This document shows positions 1 through 5,988 of a stretch of DNA of 5,988 nt, piece after piece. Origin of the DNA: an uncultured Fibrobacterota bacterium (lineage in GTDB: Bacteria > Fibrobacterota > Chitinivibrionia > Chitinivibrionales > CAIOZP01); the NCBI GenBank assembly GCA_903862805.1, contig CAIOZP010000722.1:1-5988 (forward strand), written 5' to 3'. Below the pieces are notes generated by a model. That model was not told the DNA's origin. It saw only the letters and a program-made list of their open reading frames with translations, and made no database searches. The position numbers and the translations under genes are program-made. How positions within the stretch are numbered: the first letter of the stretch is position 1; every line of letters starts with the position of its first letter.

Positions 1-1296
1 GGCGGCGCAGGCTTCCCGACATGGATGAAGTGGAACTTCTCCAAGATGGTCGAAGGCGCAGATCAGAAGTACATCGTCTGTAACGCAGACGAAGGTGATC
101 CGGGTGCATACATGGATCGCGCGACAATCGAAGGCGATCCGCACAGCATCCTCGAAGCCATGACAATCGCAGGCTATACCGTCGGCGCTACCAAGGGTTT
201 CATCTACATCCGTGCAGAGTATCCGCTTGCGATAAGCCGTCTCGAAATCGCCATGGAACAGGCCCGCAACATGGGACTCCTCGGCGACAATATTTTGGGT
301 TCGGGTGTAAACTTCGACCTTGAGATCCGTCTTGGTGCTGGTGCGTTTGTTTGCGGTGAAGAAACTGCTCTTCTCGCATCAATCGAAGGCGAACGCGGTA
401 TGCCTCGCCCTCGTCCTCCATTCCCGGCTGTCAAGGGACTCTGGGACAAGCCAACGGTTCTCAACAATGTCGAGACATGGGCGAACATTCCGGTCATCAT
501 CCTCAAGGGTGGTGCATGGTTCGCATCAATCGGCACCGAAAAGTCCAAGGGAACAAAGGTCTTTGCTCTTACCGGCAAGATCAAAAACTCAGGTCTTATC
601 GAAGTGCCAATGGGAACAACTCTTCGCGAGATCGTCTATAACATCGGCGGCGGAATTCCAAACGGCAAGAAGTTCAAGGCCGTGCAAACTGGCGGACCTT
701 CCGGTGGTGTTATCACTGCCGAGCACCTCGATACACCGATCGACTACGACAACCTCATAAAGCTCGGTTCGATGATGGGCTCCGGCGGAATGATCATCAT
801 GGACGAAGACGACTGCATCGTTGACATCACGAAGTTCTACCTGAGCTTCTCTGTTGATGAATCATGCGGCAAGTGTTCTCCATGTCGCATTGGTGGTCGC
901 AAGCTGCTCGACTATCTCGACAAGATCAGCAAGGGCAACGGGAGCGACGAAGACATCGAGAAGATGCGCACCATCGGTTTCGCAATGTCGAAGGCTTCGC
1001 TTTGTGCGCTCGGCCAGACAACACCGAATCCGATTCTGTCAACGCTCAACTACTTCGCTGACGAATACAAGGCACATATTCACGACAAGAAGTGCCCGTC
1101 TGGAAAGTGCAAGAGCCTGATCGCTTTCGGAATCACTGCTGACAAGTGTATTGGTTGCGGCCTCTGCGCCCGCCGCTGCCCTGTCACTGCGATCACCGGA
1201 GACAAGCGGACTCCGCATGTCATCGATCAGAGCCTTTGTATCAAGTGCGGCGAATGTTTCACCGTTTGTAAATTCGGCGCGGTCACCCGCGGCTGA
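1..1296 (+). CDS. hydB: NuoF-like flavoprotein subunit of an NAD(P)-linked [FeFe] hydrogenase (HydB/HndC type), 5' partial
   Basis: This is the diaphorase subunit that exchanges electrons with NAD(P)H through FMN and relays them by Fe-S clusters to the hydrogenase encoded next. The frame is open from base 1, so the true start and any N-terminal [2Fe-2S] thioredoxin-like domain lie upstream; 431 residues are visible. Numbering from base 1, residues 1-11 are the end of the glycine-rich FMN/NADH motif ([11 protein letters not shown]). It is followed by the NuoF signature [14 protein letters not shown] and the [15 protein letters not shown] block. An SLBB-like segment lies around 196-240. The NuoF [4Fe-4S] ligands are C289, C292, C295 (ESCGKCSPC) and C335. 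A C-terminal two-cluster ferredoxin domain has C383/386/389/393 and C413/416/419/423. This extension is absent from plain complex I NuoF and typical of hydrogenase HydB/HndC. C365 and C370 (CPSGKC) may form a further metal site. The hydrogenase starts 26 bases downstream, so the two are almost certainly co-transcribed. HydB versus HndC naming cannot be settled without the upstream genes. Confidence 0.93.
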   Translation, partial: GGAGFPTWMKWNFSKMVEGADQKYIVCNADEGDPGAYMDRATIEGDPHSILEAMTIAGYTVGATKGFIYIRAEYPLAISRLEIAMEQARNMGLLGDNILGSGVNFDLEIRLGAGAFVCGEETALLASIEGERGMPRPRPPFPAVKGLWDKPTVLNNVETWANIPVIILKGGAWFASIGTEKSKGTKVFALTGKIKNSGLIEVPMGTTLREIVYNIGGGIPNGKKFKAVQTGGPSGGVITAEHLDTPIDYDNLIKLGSMMGSGGMIIMDEDDCIVDITKFYLSFSVDESCGKCSPCRIGGRKLLDYLDKISKGNGSDEDIEKMRTIGFAMSKASLCALGQTTPNPILSTLNYFADEYKAHIHDKKCPSGKCKSLIAFGITADKCIGCGLCARRCPVTAITGDKRTPHVIDQSLCIKCGECFTVCKFGAVTRG

Positions 1297-1322
1297 TACA
1301 CAAGAAAAACACAGGAGTAGAT

Positions 1323-3074
1323 ATGAGCAATGTTTCTCTTTTCATAAACGGCATCGCGGTGGAAGTACCGGCAGGTACAACCATTCTGCGCGCCGCCGAG
1401 AAGGTCGGAATAAAGATTCCGACTCTCTGCTGGCATCCTGACCTTACACCGTGGGCTGCCTGCGGAATCTGTATCGTCAAGTCTGAGAATTCTCCGAAGA
1501 TGCTGCGCGCTTGCAGCACCCCCGTCGAGAACAACATGAAGATTATTACCCACGATGCGCAGATCATCGCAGTGCGCAAGACAGTCATTCAGCTGATTCT
1601 TTCGACTCACCCTGATGACTGTCTCAAGTGCCCGCGTAACCAGCAGTGCGAGCTTCAGCGCCTCGCTGCCGAGTTCGGTGTCCGCGAGACTCCGTATCCG
1701 AAGCAGCTCAACGGTCTTGAGGAAGACACATCGAGCACATCGATCATCCTCCACCCGGAACGTTGCGTGAAGTGCGGTCGCTGCGTACAGGTCTGTCAGG
1801 ACATGCAGGGCGTTCATGCCATCGAGTTCCTCGGACGTGGCGAGCATACACGTATTGCTCCAGCCGCCGACGTGAAACTCGGAGACAGTCCGTGTATCCG
1901 CTGCGGTCAGTGCTCCGCGCATTGTCCTGTCGGCGCGATTTACGAGCGCAGCCAGTGCACTGAAGTCTGGAATGCTCTTCAGAATCCTGAGCTGCATACA
2001 GTTGTTCAGATCGCTCCGGCTGTCCGCGTCGCCATCGGCGAGGCTTTCGGTTACGAGCCCGGAACACTTCAGACCGGCAAGCTCTATGCGGCTCTTCGTC
2101 GCCTCGGCTTCAAGGCTGTGTTCGACACAAACTTCTCTGCCGACCTCACCATCATGGAAGAGGGAACAGAGTTCATTACCAAGTTCACAAAAGATCCGGG
2201 CAGCCTTCCGCTTATCACCTCATGCTGTCCTGCATGGGTTGACTACATGGAAAAATTCTTCCCTGACCTTATCCCGCATTTCTCGACAGCCAAGAGCCCG
2301 CAGCAGATGCTCGGCGCGGTTGCCAAGACCTACTATGCAGATAAGATCGGCGTAACCAAGAAGAACATGTATGTTGTTTCAGTCATGCCATGTACTGCCA
2401 AAAAGTACGAAGTTGACCGTAACGCAGACATGCGCTCAACAGGTGACATGGACGTGGATGTGGCAATCACAACCCGCGAACTTGCCAACATGATCAAGAG
2501 TGCCGGCATCGACTTCAAATCACTTCCCGACGAAACTGCCGACAGCATCCTTGGAACCTACACCGGTGCCGGAACAATATTCGGCGTAACCGGCGGTGTC
2601 ATGGAAGCTGCACTTCGCACTGCTCATGCTGTTATCACCGGTAAAGAAATGACCGACATCAATGTGCTTGAGACCCGTGGTCTTGAGGGCGTTAAAGAAG
2701 GTGCAATCAAGATCGGTGACGCAACTGTCAATATCGCAGTCGCTCATGGAACAGCCAACGTATCGGCAGTTCTCGAGAAGATCCGCGAAGCCAAGAAGAA
2801 CGGCACGGCTCAGCCCTGGCAGTTCATCGAGGTTATGGCTTGCCGCGGTGGTTGTATCGGCGGCGGTGGTCAGCCCTACGGTGCCAACGACGAAGTTCGC
2901 AAGAAGCGCACGCTCGGCATCTATTCCGATGACGAGAAGAGCACGCTTCGCTGCTCGCACCAGAATCCCGAGATCACTGCGATCTACAAGGAATTTTTGG
3001 GCGAGCCCTGCGGACACAAGTCGCATGAGCTTCTTCACACGCACTACACAGCAAGACCACTTTACAATAAGTAA
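1323..3074 (+). CDS. hydA: [FeFe] hydrogenase catalytic subunit, group A, HydA/HndD type
   Basis: This cytoplasmic enzyme reduces protons to H2 or oxidises H2, here probably using electrons from NAD(P)H and possibly ferredoxin through the upstream flavoprotein. The domains run in the classic order. An N-terminal plant-type [2Fe-2S] domain has C36, C47, C50 and C64. The His-Cys3 [4Fe-4S] site is H96, C100, C103, C109. A two-cluster ferredoxin domain has C148/151/154/158 and C191/194/197/201. The H-cluster domain then carries all three signatures: TSCCPAW (299-305, with proton-relay C301 and ligand C302), MPCTAKKYE (355-363, ligand C357) and MACRGGCIGGGGQP (505-518, ligands C507 and C511). The protein ends soon after the small-subunit-like tail (SHELLHTHY). 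At 583 residues it has the HndD/CpI length and lacks the extra C-terminal [2Fe-2S] domain of the longer Thermotoga-type HydA. The ATG is fixed by AGGAG at 1313-1317, five bases upstream. No catalytic residue is missing. Maturases HydEFG are not in the window. Confidence 0.97.
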   Translation: MSNVSLFINGIAVEVPAGTTILRAAEKVGIKIPTLCWHPDLTPWAACGICIVKSENSPKMLRACSTPVENNMKIITHDAQIIAVRKTVIQLILSTHPDDCLKCPRNQQCELQRLAAEFGVRETPYPKQLNGLEEDTSSTSIILHPERCVKCGRCVQVCQDMQGVHAIEFLGRGEHTRIAPAADVKLGDSPCIRCGQCSAHCPVGAIYERSQCTEVWNALQNPELHTVVQIAPAVRVAIGEAFGYEPGTLQTGKLYAALRRLGFKAVFDTNFSADLTIMEEGTEFITKFTKDPGSLPLITSCCPAWVDYMEKFFPDLIPHFSTAKSPQQMLGAVAKTYYADKIGVTKKNMYVVSVMPCTAKKYEVDRNADMRSTGDMDVDVAITTRELANMIKSAGIDFKSLPDETADSILGTYTGAGTIFGVTGGVMEAALRTAHAVITGKEMTDINVLETRGLEGVKEGAIKIGDATVNIAVAHGTANVSAVLEKIREAKKNGTAQPWQFIEVMACRGGCIGGGGQPYGANDEVRKKRTLGIYSDDEKSTLRCSHQNPEITAIYKEFLGEPCGHKSHELLHTHYTARPLYNK

Positions 3075-3082
3075 TCTTGTTT

Positions 3083-3102
3083 AGAGTGTGAGAGAGTGTG
3101 AG
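3083..3102 (+). repeat. Perfect tandem duplication of a 10-bp unit in the hydA 3' untranslated region
   Basis: The unit AGAGTGTGAG occurs twice in direct succession, at 3083-3092 and 3093-3102, and a partial continuation (TGTTTG) follows. It lies between the hydA stop codon and the terminator hairpin. It contains no dyad and no coding potential. It is probably a slippage product. Two copies are too few to call it a functional array. Confidence 0.6.
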
Positions 3103-3122
3103 TGTTTGAATCGTTAGAATTG

Positions 3123-3158
3123 AAGAGGCCGCTTCCGGTTTGGAAGCGGCCTCTTTTT
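3123..3158 (+). terminator. Rho-independent terminator of the hydrogenase operon
   Basis: The arms at 3123-3136 and 3142-3155 are perfectly complementary over 14 bp, G+C-rich at the core (GAGGCCGCTTCC), and separated by the 5-base loop GGTTT. Five T residues (3154-3158) overlap the end of the 3' arm on the plus strand. It lies 48 bases after the hydA stop. On the minus strand the hairpin is followed by only two T residues and then CAATTC. It would therefore act mainly on the plus strand, although it may also slow transcription coming from the convergent minus-strand genes. Confidence 0.93.
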
Positions 3159-3190
3159 AATGCATCGCAACTAAAATTGCGAAAATCAAT

Positions 3191-3436
3191 TTACCTGAAT
3201 TGAGATAGAATTTTATCCATTTCATCTGAAGAGAAATCGTTTCTGTAAATGCGGGAAAAAAATTTACGCCGCAATTCCTGATCAGATATTTCCGGAAATT
3301 CATTCCTGATTGACGACATTACCAGACGCTTCCCAGAATCCCACATCCCGCCAACCATTTTCAGCCGCTCCTGAGGTTTTATTGCCATTATCATGGACCG
3401 ATAACGGGCATCGATTTCAACGCTTGTATCATTCAT
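3191..3436 (-). CDS. Small conserved protein of unknown function paired with a nucleotidyltransferase
   Basis: This 81-residue soluble protein has no signal peptide or membrane segment. Two helical-looking blocks are visible: residues 11-43, with a charged RYRSMIMAIKPQERLKM run, and 51-80, beginning SDQELRRKFFSRIYRNDF. From memory, small proteins with this pattern (an acidic start, a PEERL-like motif, then ELRRxxFxRxY) commonly sit beside AbiEii-like nucleotidyltransferases. That cannot be checked here and the function is unknown. Its ATG lies inside the 3' end of the upstream gene (8-base overlap, different frame), so translation is probably coupled. The nearest ribosome binding site (GAAGG on the minus strand, at 3453-3449) is 12 bases from the start and weak. 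No HEPN-type Rx4-6H motif is present, so it is not the partner of a classic MNT-HEPN pair. It could be the antitoxin or an accessory subunit. A 6-bp hairpin (3165-3170 with 3177-3182) follows the stop without a T run, so no clear terminator serves this operon. Confidence 0.8.
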   Translation of the reverse strand: MNDTSVEIDARYRSMIMAIKPQERLKMVGGMWDSGKRLVMSSIRNEFPEISDQELRRKFFSRIYRNDFSSDEMDKILSQFR

Positions 3437-3983
3437 ACTTATTTTTTACCTTCAGCCAAATAGAGCTTAATCCAAGTTCTTTCGCCCACTCGTTGATGTA
3501 TGTTAGATCCAATTTTTTCTTTCCGGCAAGGATCTGGCGAATATCCTCAAGTTGCCTATCGGTGCTGCAATCTTTTGCCCAAGATAATTTTGAAAGGATC
3601 AGATCTTCGGGGGAAACAAGTTGTAACTCTTGATTATCAAAAAGGAAGCTTGTTCGCCGGTTGAATTCTGCGATACGATATGGATGAGTCTTCTTTACGA
3701 TAAAATCTGCTTTTACGAGCAGCTCATTATGTATTACGTTGAACATCGCATGATGGCTGACTGCATCCAGCACGGCAGGCTCATCAATATAGCAGTCATC
3801 TTTGAATGCTCCGACAAATCTTGAAACATCGGCAATGGAAATATCTACTACGATGTCAATATCACGCGTCATCCTCGGAATGGCATAGATCGCAAGAACC
3901 ATTGACCCTGTCAGCATGTACTGAATGTCAAGAGCGTGAAGCCGCTCTGCAATCAATCCAAGGAATTGACTCTGATCATCCAT
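3429..3983 (-). CDS. Polymerase-beta-fold nucleotidyltransferase, AbiEii-like
   Basis: This predicted cytoplasmic nucleotidyltransferase has 184 residues from the chosen start. The fold is recognised by TGS at 25-27, the metal-binding pair D41 and D43 in RMTRDIDIVVD (37-47), and KADFIV at 91-96 with D93 as the likely third carboxylate. SPEDLILSKLSWAK (124-137) contains the lysine (K132) typical of AbiEii/MenA-like and related proteins. An HHAMFNVIH segment precedes the third carboxylate. Known relatives transfer nucleotides to tRNA or proteins, some as toxins; the substrate here is unknown. ATG at 3983 was preferred because GGAAGGGG lies 7 bases upstream. An ATG at 3989 would be only 1 base from that site, and starts at 4043 (ATG) or 4079 (TTG) have no well-placed site. 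The next gene overlaps its end by 8 bases. G+C is near 42%, lower than the hydrogenase genes, which is compatible with horizontal transfer. No AbiEi-type antitoxin gene is seen. Confidence 0.85.
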   Translation of the reverse strand: MDDQSQFLGLIAERLHALDIQYMLTGSMVLAIYAIPRMTRDIDIVVDISIADVSRFVGAFKDDCYIDEPAVLDAVSHHAMFNVIHNELLVKADFIVKKTHPYRIAEFNRRTSFLFDNQELQLVSPEDLILSKLSWAKDCSTDRQLEDIRQILAGKKKLDLTYINEWAKELGLSSIWLKVKNKYE

Positions 3984-3990
3984 GTTCATT

Positions 3991-3998
3991 CCCCTTCC
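3991..3998 (-). promoter_or_regulatory. Ribosome binding site that decides the nucleotidyltransferase start
   Basis: On the minus strand this reads GGAAGGGG. It ends 7 bases before the ATG at 3983 and only 1 base before the in-frame ATG at 3989, so it favours 3983. The homology-bearing part of the protein begins a few residues after 3983, consistent with this choice. Confidence 0.7.
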
Positions 3999-4091
3999 GG
4001 TGGAATATACGAAAAAGCGTGACAATAGCTTGCGACTAATCATAATCGAGCAAGGTTGAGTTCTCCTTCTGTCAATCAACCCACACCCTAA

Positions 4092-4121
4092 AATGCACGC
4101 CTCAACTTCCCATTATGTCAA
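4092..4121 (-). promoter_or_regulatory. Candidate sigma-70-like promoter for the nucleotidyltransferase operon (weak)
   Basis: The minus strand has a perfect -35 hexamer TTGACA at 4121-4116. After an 18-base spacer comes TGCATT at 4097-4092, which matches only three of the six -10 consensus positions. Transcription would start near 4085 and leave a leader of about 100 bases before the ATG at 3983. A second TTGACA at 4075-4070 has no -10 box at a normal distance. Chance occurrence in A+T-rich DNA is quite possible. Confidence 0.22.
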
Positions 4122-4287
4122 CAAACATTAAAAAATCATCGAGAAAATGCCCGTAAAATCTTTACCATAAATTCAACAAGTCCTGATTGTTCTCATCGGA
4201 ATGCACACGGCTTTTCTTCTGGTTTATGTATCTTAGCAAAGTGCGAATCCGAAATCATCTGCTCGCATTGTTGAAAGGCGACTACAT

Positions 4288-4295
4288 GGAAGGGG
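4288..4295 (+). promoter_or_regulatory. Ribosome binding site of the TIGR02147-family gene
   Basis: GGAAGGGG ends 6 bases before the ATG at 4302 and supports that start. An out-of-frame ATG at 4286 overlaps the site and is not used. The same 8-mer precedes the divergent nucleotidyltransferase gene. Confidence 0.72.
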
Positions 4296-4301
4296 TCAAG
4301 A

Positions 4302-5159
4302 ATGAAGAGACAGGCAGAAAACGCGGCACGACCGAATGTGTTCAACTATAATAATTTCCGAACCTATTTGTCGGATATGTTCGATTTTTTGAGCATCGGC
4401 GACCCTGAGTTCACCAAATCGATGATCTGCAAAAAACTTGGTCTGCCCAATAGCAGAAGTTATTTTTCGGACGTTCTGAAAGGTAAGTTTCTCTCGCCGT
4501 TGAAGACGCCGGTTATGGCGAAGGTTTTCGGCCTTAGCGCAGACGAAACGAAATTTTTCAGGACGCTTGTCAATTTCAATCAGGCATTTGACGACCCGAA
4601 CGAAAAAGACATTTTGTTTGAGCAGCTTCTCACGATGAGCAAGCCCAGCGCGACGCAGATCAATCCGAAGGCTTACGACTACTACAGAACTTGGCATCAC
4701 TGCGTTGTTCGTGCGCTTCTTGACATTGTGGATGTTTCGGATAACTGGGCGGATCTTGCGGGACTGACTTATCCCAAGATCAGCAAGTCCGAAGTGAATG
4801 CCTCGAAGAAACTGCTGATTGATCTGGGCATCATTGCCCGCAACGAGAACGGTTTCTGGAAGCCCAACGGCAAGTCGATCACGACCGGATCGTTCATGCG
4901 GGATCAGGCGATCCTCCAGTTCCAGACACAGATTCTTGAGATGGCGCAGAAGGCCATCATCAACAATTCGCTAATCGGGCAGAGGGTAAAAACGCTCCTG
5001 ATGACTTTGTCAGAAGATTCGTACAAGCGCGTGCTTGGTGCAATAGACCGTTTCAACAATGAACTGACGACGATCGCGACGCAGGATGAAAATCCCGCCG
5101 ACCGTATTTATCAGCTCGCGCTTGTTCTCTTTCCGTATTCGCAGGGGAGCATCAAATGA
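4302..5159 (+). CDS. TIGR02147/DUF4423-family protein, putative transcriptional regulator
   Basis: This 285-residue cytoplasmic protein has no signal peptide. It shows the layout of the TIGR02147 family, first described as a paralogous group in Fibrobacter succinogenes. Residues 12-30 (NVFNYNNFRTYLSDMF) form the family's opening motif. Residues 37-80 look like a helix-turn-helix (FTKSMICKKLGL, SRSYFSDVLKGK, then MAKVFGLSADE), and FFRTLVNFNQA follows at 85-95. The middle has the YYRTWHHCVVRALL segment (127-140). Residues about 147-188 resemble a winged-helix repeat (DLAGLTYPKISKSEVNASKKLL, then LGIIARNENGFWKP). A helical C-terminal part completes the protein. DNA binding is inferred from these motifs; no target or ligand is known. 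The start is set by GGAAGGGG 6 bases upstream. The stop overlaps the start of the downstream lipoprotein gene as ATGA, so the two are very likely made together. It has no kinase, receiver or membrane segment, so any signal must come from a ligand or a partner protein. Confidence 0.88.
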   Translation: MKRQAENAARPNVFNYNNFRTYLSDMFDFLSIGDPEFTKSMICKKLGLPNSRSYFSDVLKGKFLSPLKTPVMAKVFGLSADETKFFRTLVNFNQAFDDPNEKDILFEQLLTMSKPSATQINPKAYDYYRTWHHCVVRALLDIVDVSDNWADLAGLTYPKISKSEVNASKKLLIDLGIIARNENGFWKPNGKSITTGSFMRDQAILQFQTQILEMAQKAIINNSLIGQRVKTLLMTLSEDSYKRVLGAIDRFNNELTTIATQDENPADRIYQLALVLFPYSQGSIK

Positions 5160-5988
5160 CGTCTATCATAAAAAGTGTCTTAAGCACGGCGCTTCTTGCA
5201 TCGGCGGTGCTGTACATATCGTGCGCAAACAAAAGCGCCGGCGTGACCGACGAAACCGACAGCGGCGTTAAGGTCTCGGTGGTTGACGGAGCGGGAAATC
5301 CGGTGAAGGGTGTGAAGGTCAGCATGTTCGCGTTCAAAGACACCACGCGTCATCCGATCGACACATTTACTACCGACTCGGCCGGCATTGTTACTATCAT
5401 GCCCGATACATCGAAGGCAGATTCGATCTTTGCGTTCTGGTGTTCAAATGGTTCCTCTGCGGGTTTTGCTGATTCGATTGTTTGGAAGAAGAAGGTTCTT
5501 ACAGAAGTGGTTGACACCTTGCACATGGTTCATGCGATCACGATTCATGTGAAGGTGCAGACCGGCGATGATCCGCAGACCGTCACGGCGCAGATTCTTG
5601 GAACCTATCTGTTCAGCAACACGACGGCGTCGAGCACGATCCAGTTCGATAGCATTGTAAACGGAACCTACACAGTTTTGCTTCAGTCAACTTTAACCGG
5701 TCGGTATGCTCCAACATACAAAACAATTCGAATTACTCCGCAAACTCCAGATACTTTGCCAGATACTCTGGTACTGACCTTCATCGGTATTCCGTTGGTG
5801 ACTGGCATCAATGCGACGTGGACACTTGCAAGTCCGCACACGGTTGTGAGCTGGGATTCGAGCACGTATTTCAACCATCGCGACTTTGTTGTTTACAGAA
5901 TGCAACAGGGAAGCCCGACATCCTTCGAGAGAATCGGAACAACATACGACACCACGTTCACCGACACTACAACACTTGGCGCAGGAAC
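5156..5988 (+). CDS. Predicted lipoprotein with carboxypeptidase-regulatory-like and fibronectin type III domains, 3' partial
   Basis: The frame stays open from ATG at 5156 to the window end, giving 277 residues with no stop. The start overlaps the upstream stop (ATGA) and has AGGGGAG at 5143-5149, six bases away. Residues 1-22 are a signal peptide with one early lysine (K6) and a hydrophobic core. They are followed by YISC with C23 as the likely lipidated cysteine; tyrosine at -3 is not classic, so lipidation is probable rather than certain. Residues 38-82 resemble a carboxypeptidase-regulatory/Ig-like beta domain (VSVVDGAGNPVKGVKVSM, then TTDSAGIVTI). A second beta-rich segment spans about 129-209. 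From about 213 a fibronectin type III domain begins (VVSWDSS at 230-236, FVVYRMQQG at 244-252, DTTFTDTT at 265-272). The protein should sit at the cell surface or in the periplasm. No enzyme motif is visible in this part. Its role may be adhesion or substrate binding, or sensing linked to the regulator; the missing C-terminus could decide. Confidence 0.85.
   Translation, partial: MTSIIKSVLSTALLASAVLYISCANKSAGVTDETDSGVKVSVVDGAGNPVKGVKVSMFAFKDTTRHPIDTFTTDSAGIVTIMPDTSKADSIFAFWCSNGSSAGFADSIVWKKKVLTEVVDTLHMVHAITIHVKVQTGDDPQTVTAQILGTYLFSNTTASSTIQFDSIVNGTYTVLLQSTLTGRYAPTYKTIRITPQTPDTLPDTLVLTFIGIPLVTGINATWTLASPHTVVSWDSSTYFNHRDFVVYRMQQGSPTSFERIGTTYDTTFTDTTTLGAG
5747..5770 (+). repeat. In-frame 12-bp tandem repeat encoding PDTL twice
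   Basis: CCAGATACTTTG (5747-5758) is followed directly by CCAGATACTCTG (5759-5770), with 11 of 12 bases identical. In the lipoprotein frame this gives PDTLPDTL at residues 198-205, just before the fibronectin type III domain. It is probably a short linker enlarged by duplication. Confidence 0.6.

Larger units (their letters stand above)
3984..4301. other. A+T-rich divergent intergenic region
   Basis: This is 318 bases between the start of the minus-strand nucleotidyltransferase and the plus-strand TIGR02147 gene. A hand count of 4021-4260 gives 94 G/C of 240 (39%). It holds the ribosome binding sites of both flanking genes and a weak minus-strand promoter candidate. TATATT on the minus strand (4009-4004) could be a -10 element close to the nucleotidyltransferase, but it has no matching -35 box. 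On the plus strand TATCTT (4229-4234) is -10-like, again without a -35 box. I see no tRNA, no CRISPR repeat, no long inverted repeat, no transposon end and no convincing small ORF. The regulator downstream may control itself from here, but no clear operator dyad is visible. Confidence 0.6.

Noticed and set aside
320..1120. Several plus-strand open frames inside hydB in other frames
   Set aside because: They encode serine/arginine-rich low-complexity products typical of shifted frames, and the hydB frame is intact with all its motifs.
1227..1997. 256-codon open frame on the minus strand, antisense to hydA
   Set aside because: It overlaps well-conserved hydB and hydA coding sequence in full, has no recognisable motif and no good ribosome binding site. 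It is a by-product of G+C-rich codon use on the other strand.
3984..4079. N-terminal extension of the nucleotidyltransferase to TTG 4079 or ATG 4043
   Set aside because: The extra residues (basic, RRRTQ and SRKLLSRFF) match nothing in the family, and neither start has a well-spaced ribosome binding site, whereas ATG 3983 does.
4242..4267. Possible inverted repeat TGCGA...TCGCA upstream of the TIGR02147 gene as an operator
   Set aside because: The arms are only 5 bp with a 16-base asymmetric spacer, so it is expected by chance.
4296..4700. 134-codon minus-strand open frame over the TIGR02147 gene
   Set aside because: It is antisense to a gene with clear family motifs and shows no domain or supported start of its own.
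5683..5905. Two minus-strand open frames over the lipoprotein gene
   Set aside because: The plus-strand frame continues through this region with a recognisable FnIII pattern; the minus-strand products look random and cysteine-rich without order.

Overview
The window looks like a piece of an anaerobic, fermentative bacterial chromosome. The best lineage clue is the gene at 4302-5159. It belongs to the TIGR02147/DUF4423 family, which was first defined as a large paralogous family in Fibrobacter succinogenes and is also found in some deltaproteobacterial-type lineages. A Fibrobacterota member is therefore the leading guess, but it is an inference from one family. The oxygen-sensitive [FeFe] hydrogenase fits an anaerobe.

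Region 1 (1-3158, plus strand) is the end of a hydrogenase operon. It holds the 3' part of a NuoF-like flavoprotein (HydB/HndC type), a 26-base gap with a good ribosome binding site, and a complete 583-residue [FeFe] hydrogenase (HydA/HndD type) with all accessory and H-cluster cysteines present. A 14-bp perfect hairpin with a T run closes the operon. The flavoprotein would exchange electrons with NAD(P)H through FMN and pass them along Fe-S clusters to the hydrogenase, as in the NAD(P)-linked or electron-bifurcating trimeric/tetrameric enzymes. The small HydC/HndA-type subunit would lie upstream, outside the window.

Region 2 (3191-3983, minus strand) is a convergent two-gene unit of lower G+C. 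A hand count gives about 42% for 3181-4020, against about 54% for 1321-1560. It encodes a polymerase-beta-type nucleotidyltransferase resembling AbiEii-type proteins. Overlapping it by 8 bases is an 81-residue small protein. The pair resembles a toxin-antitoxin or defence-type cassette, but its function is not shown by the sequence.

Region 3 (3984-4301) is a 318-base A+T-rich intergenic stretch between divergent genes. It holds ribosome binding sites for both sides and one weak promoter candidate.

Region 4 (4302-5988, plus strand) is a TIGR02147-family putative DNA-binding regulator. Its stop codon overlaps (ATGA) the start of a predicted lipoprotein with a carboxypeptidase-regulatory-like domain and the beginning of a fibronectin type III domain. 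The lipoprotein gene runs off the window end. This regulator-lipoprotein pair is the least understood part of the window and the best candidate for an undescribed system.
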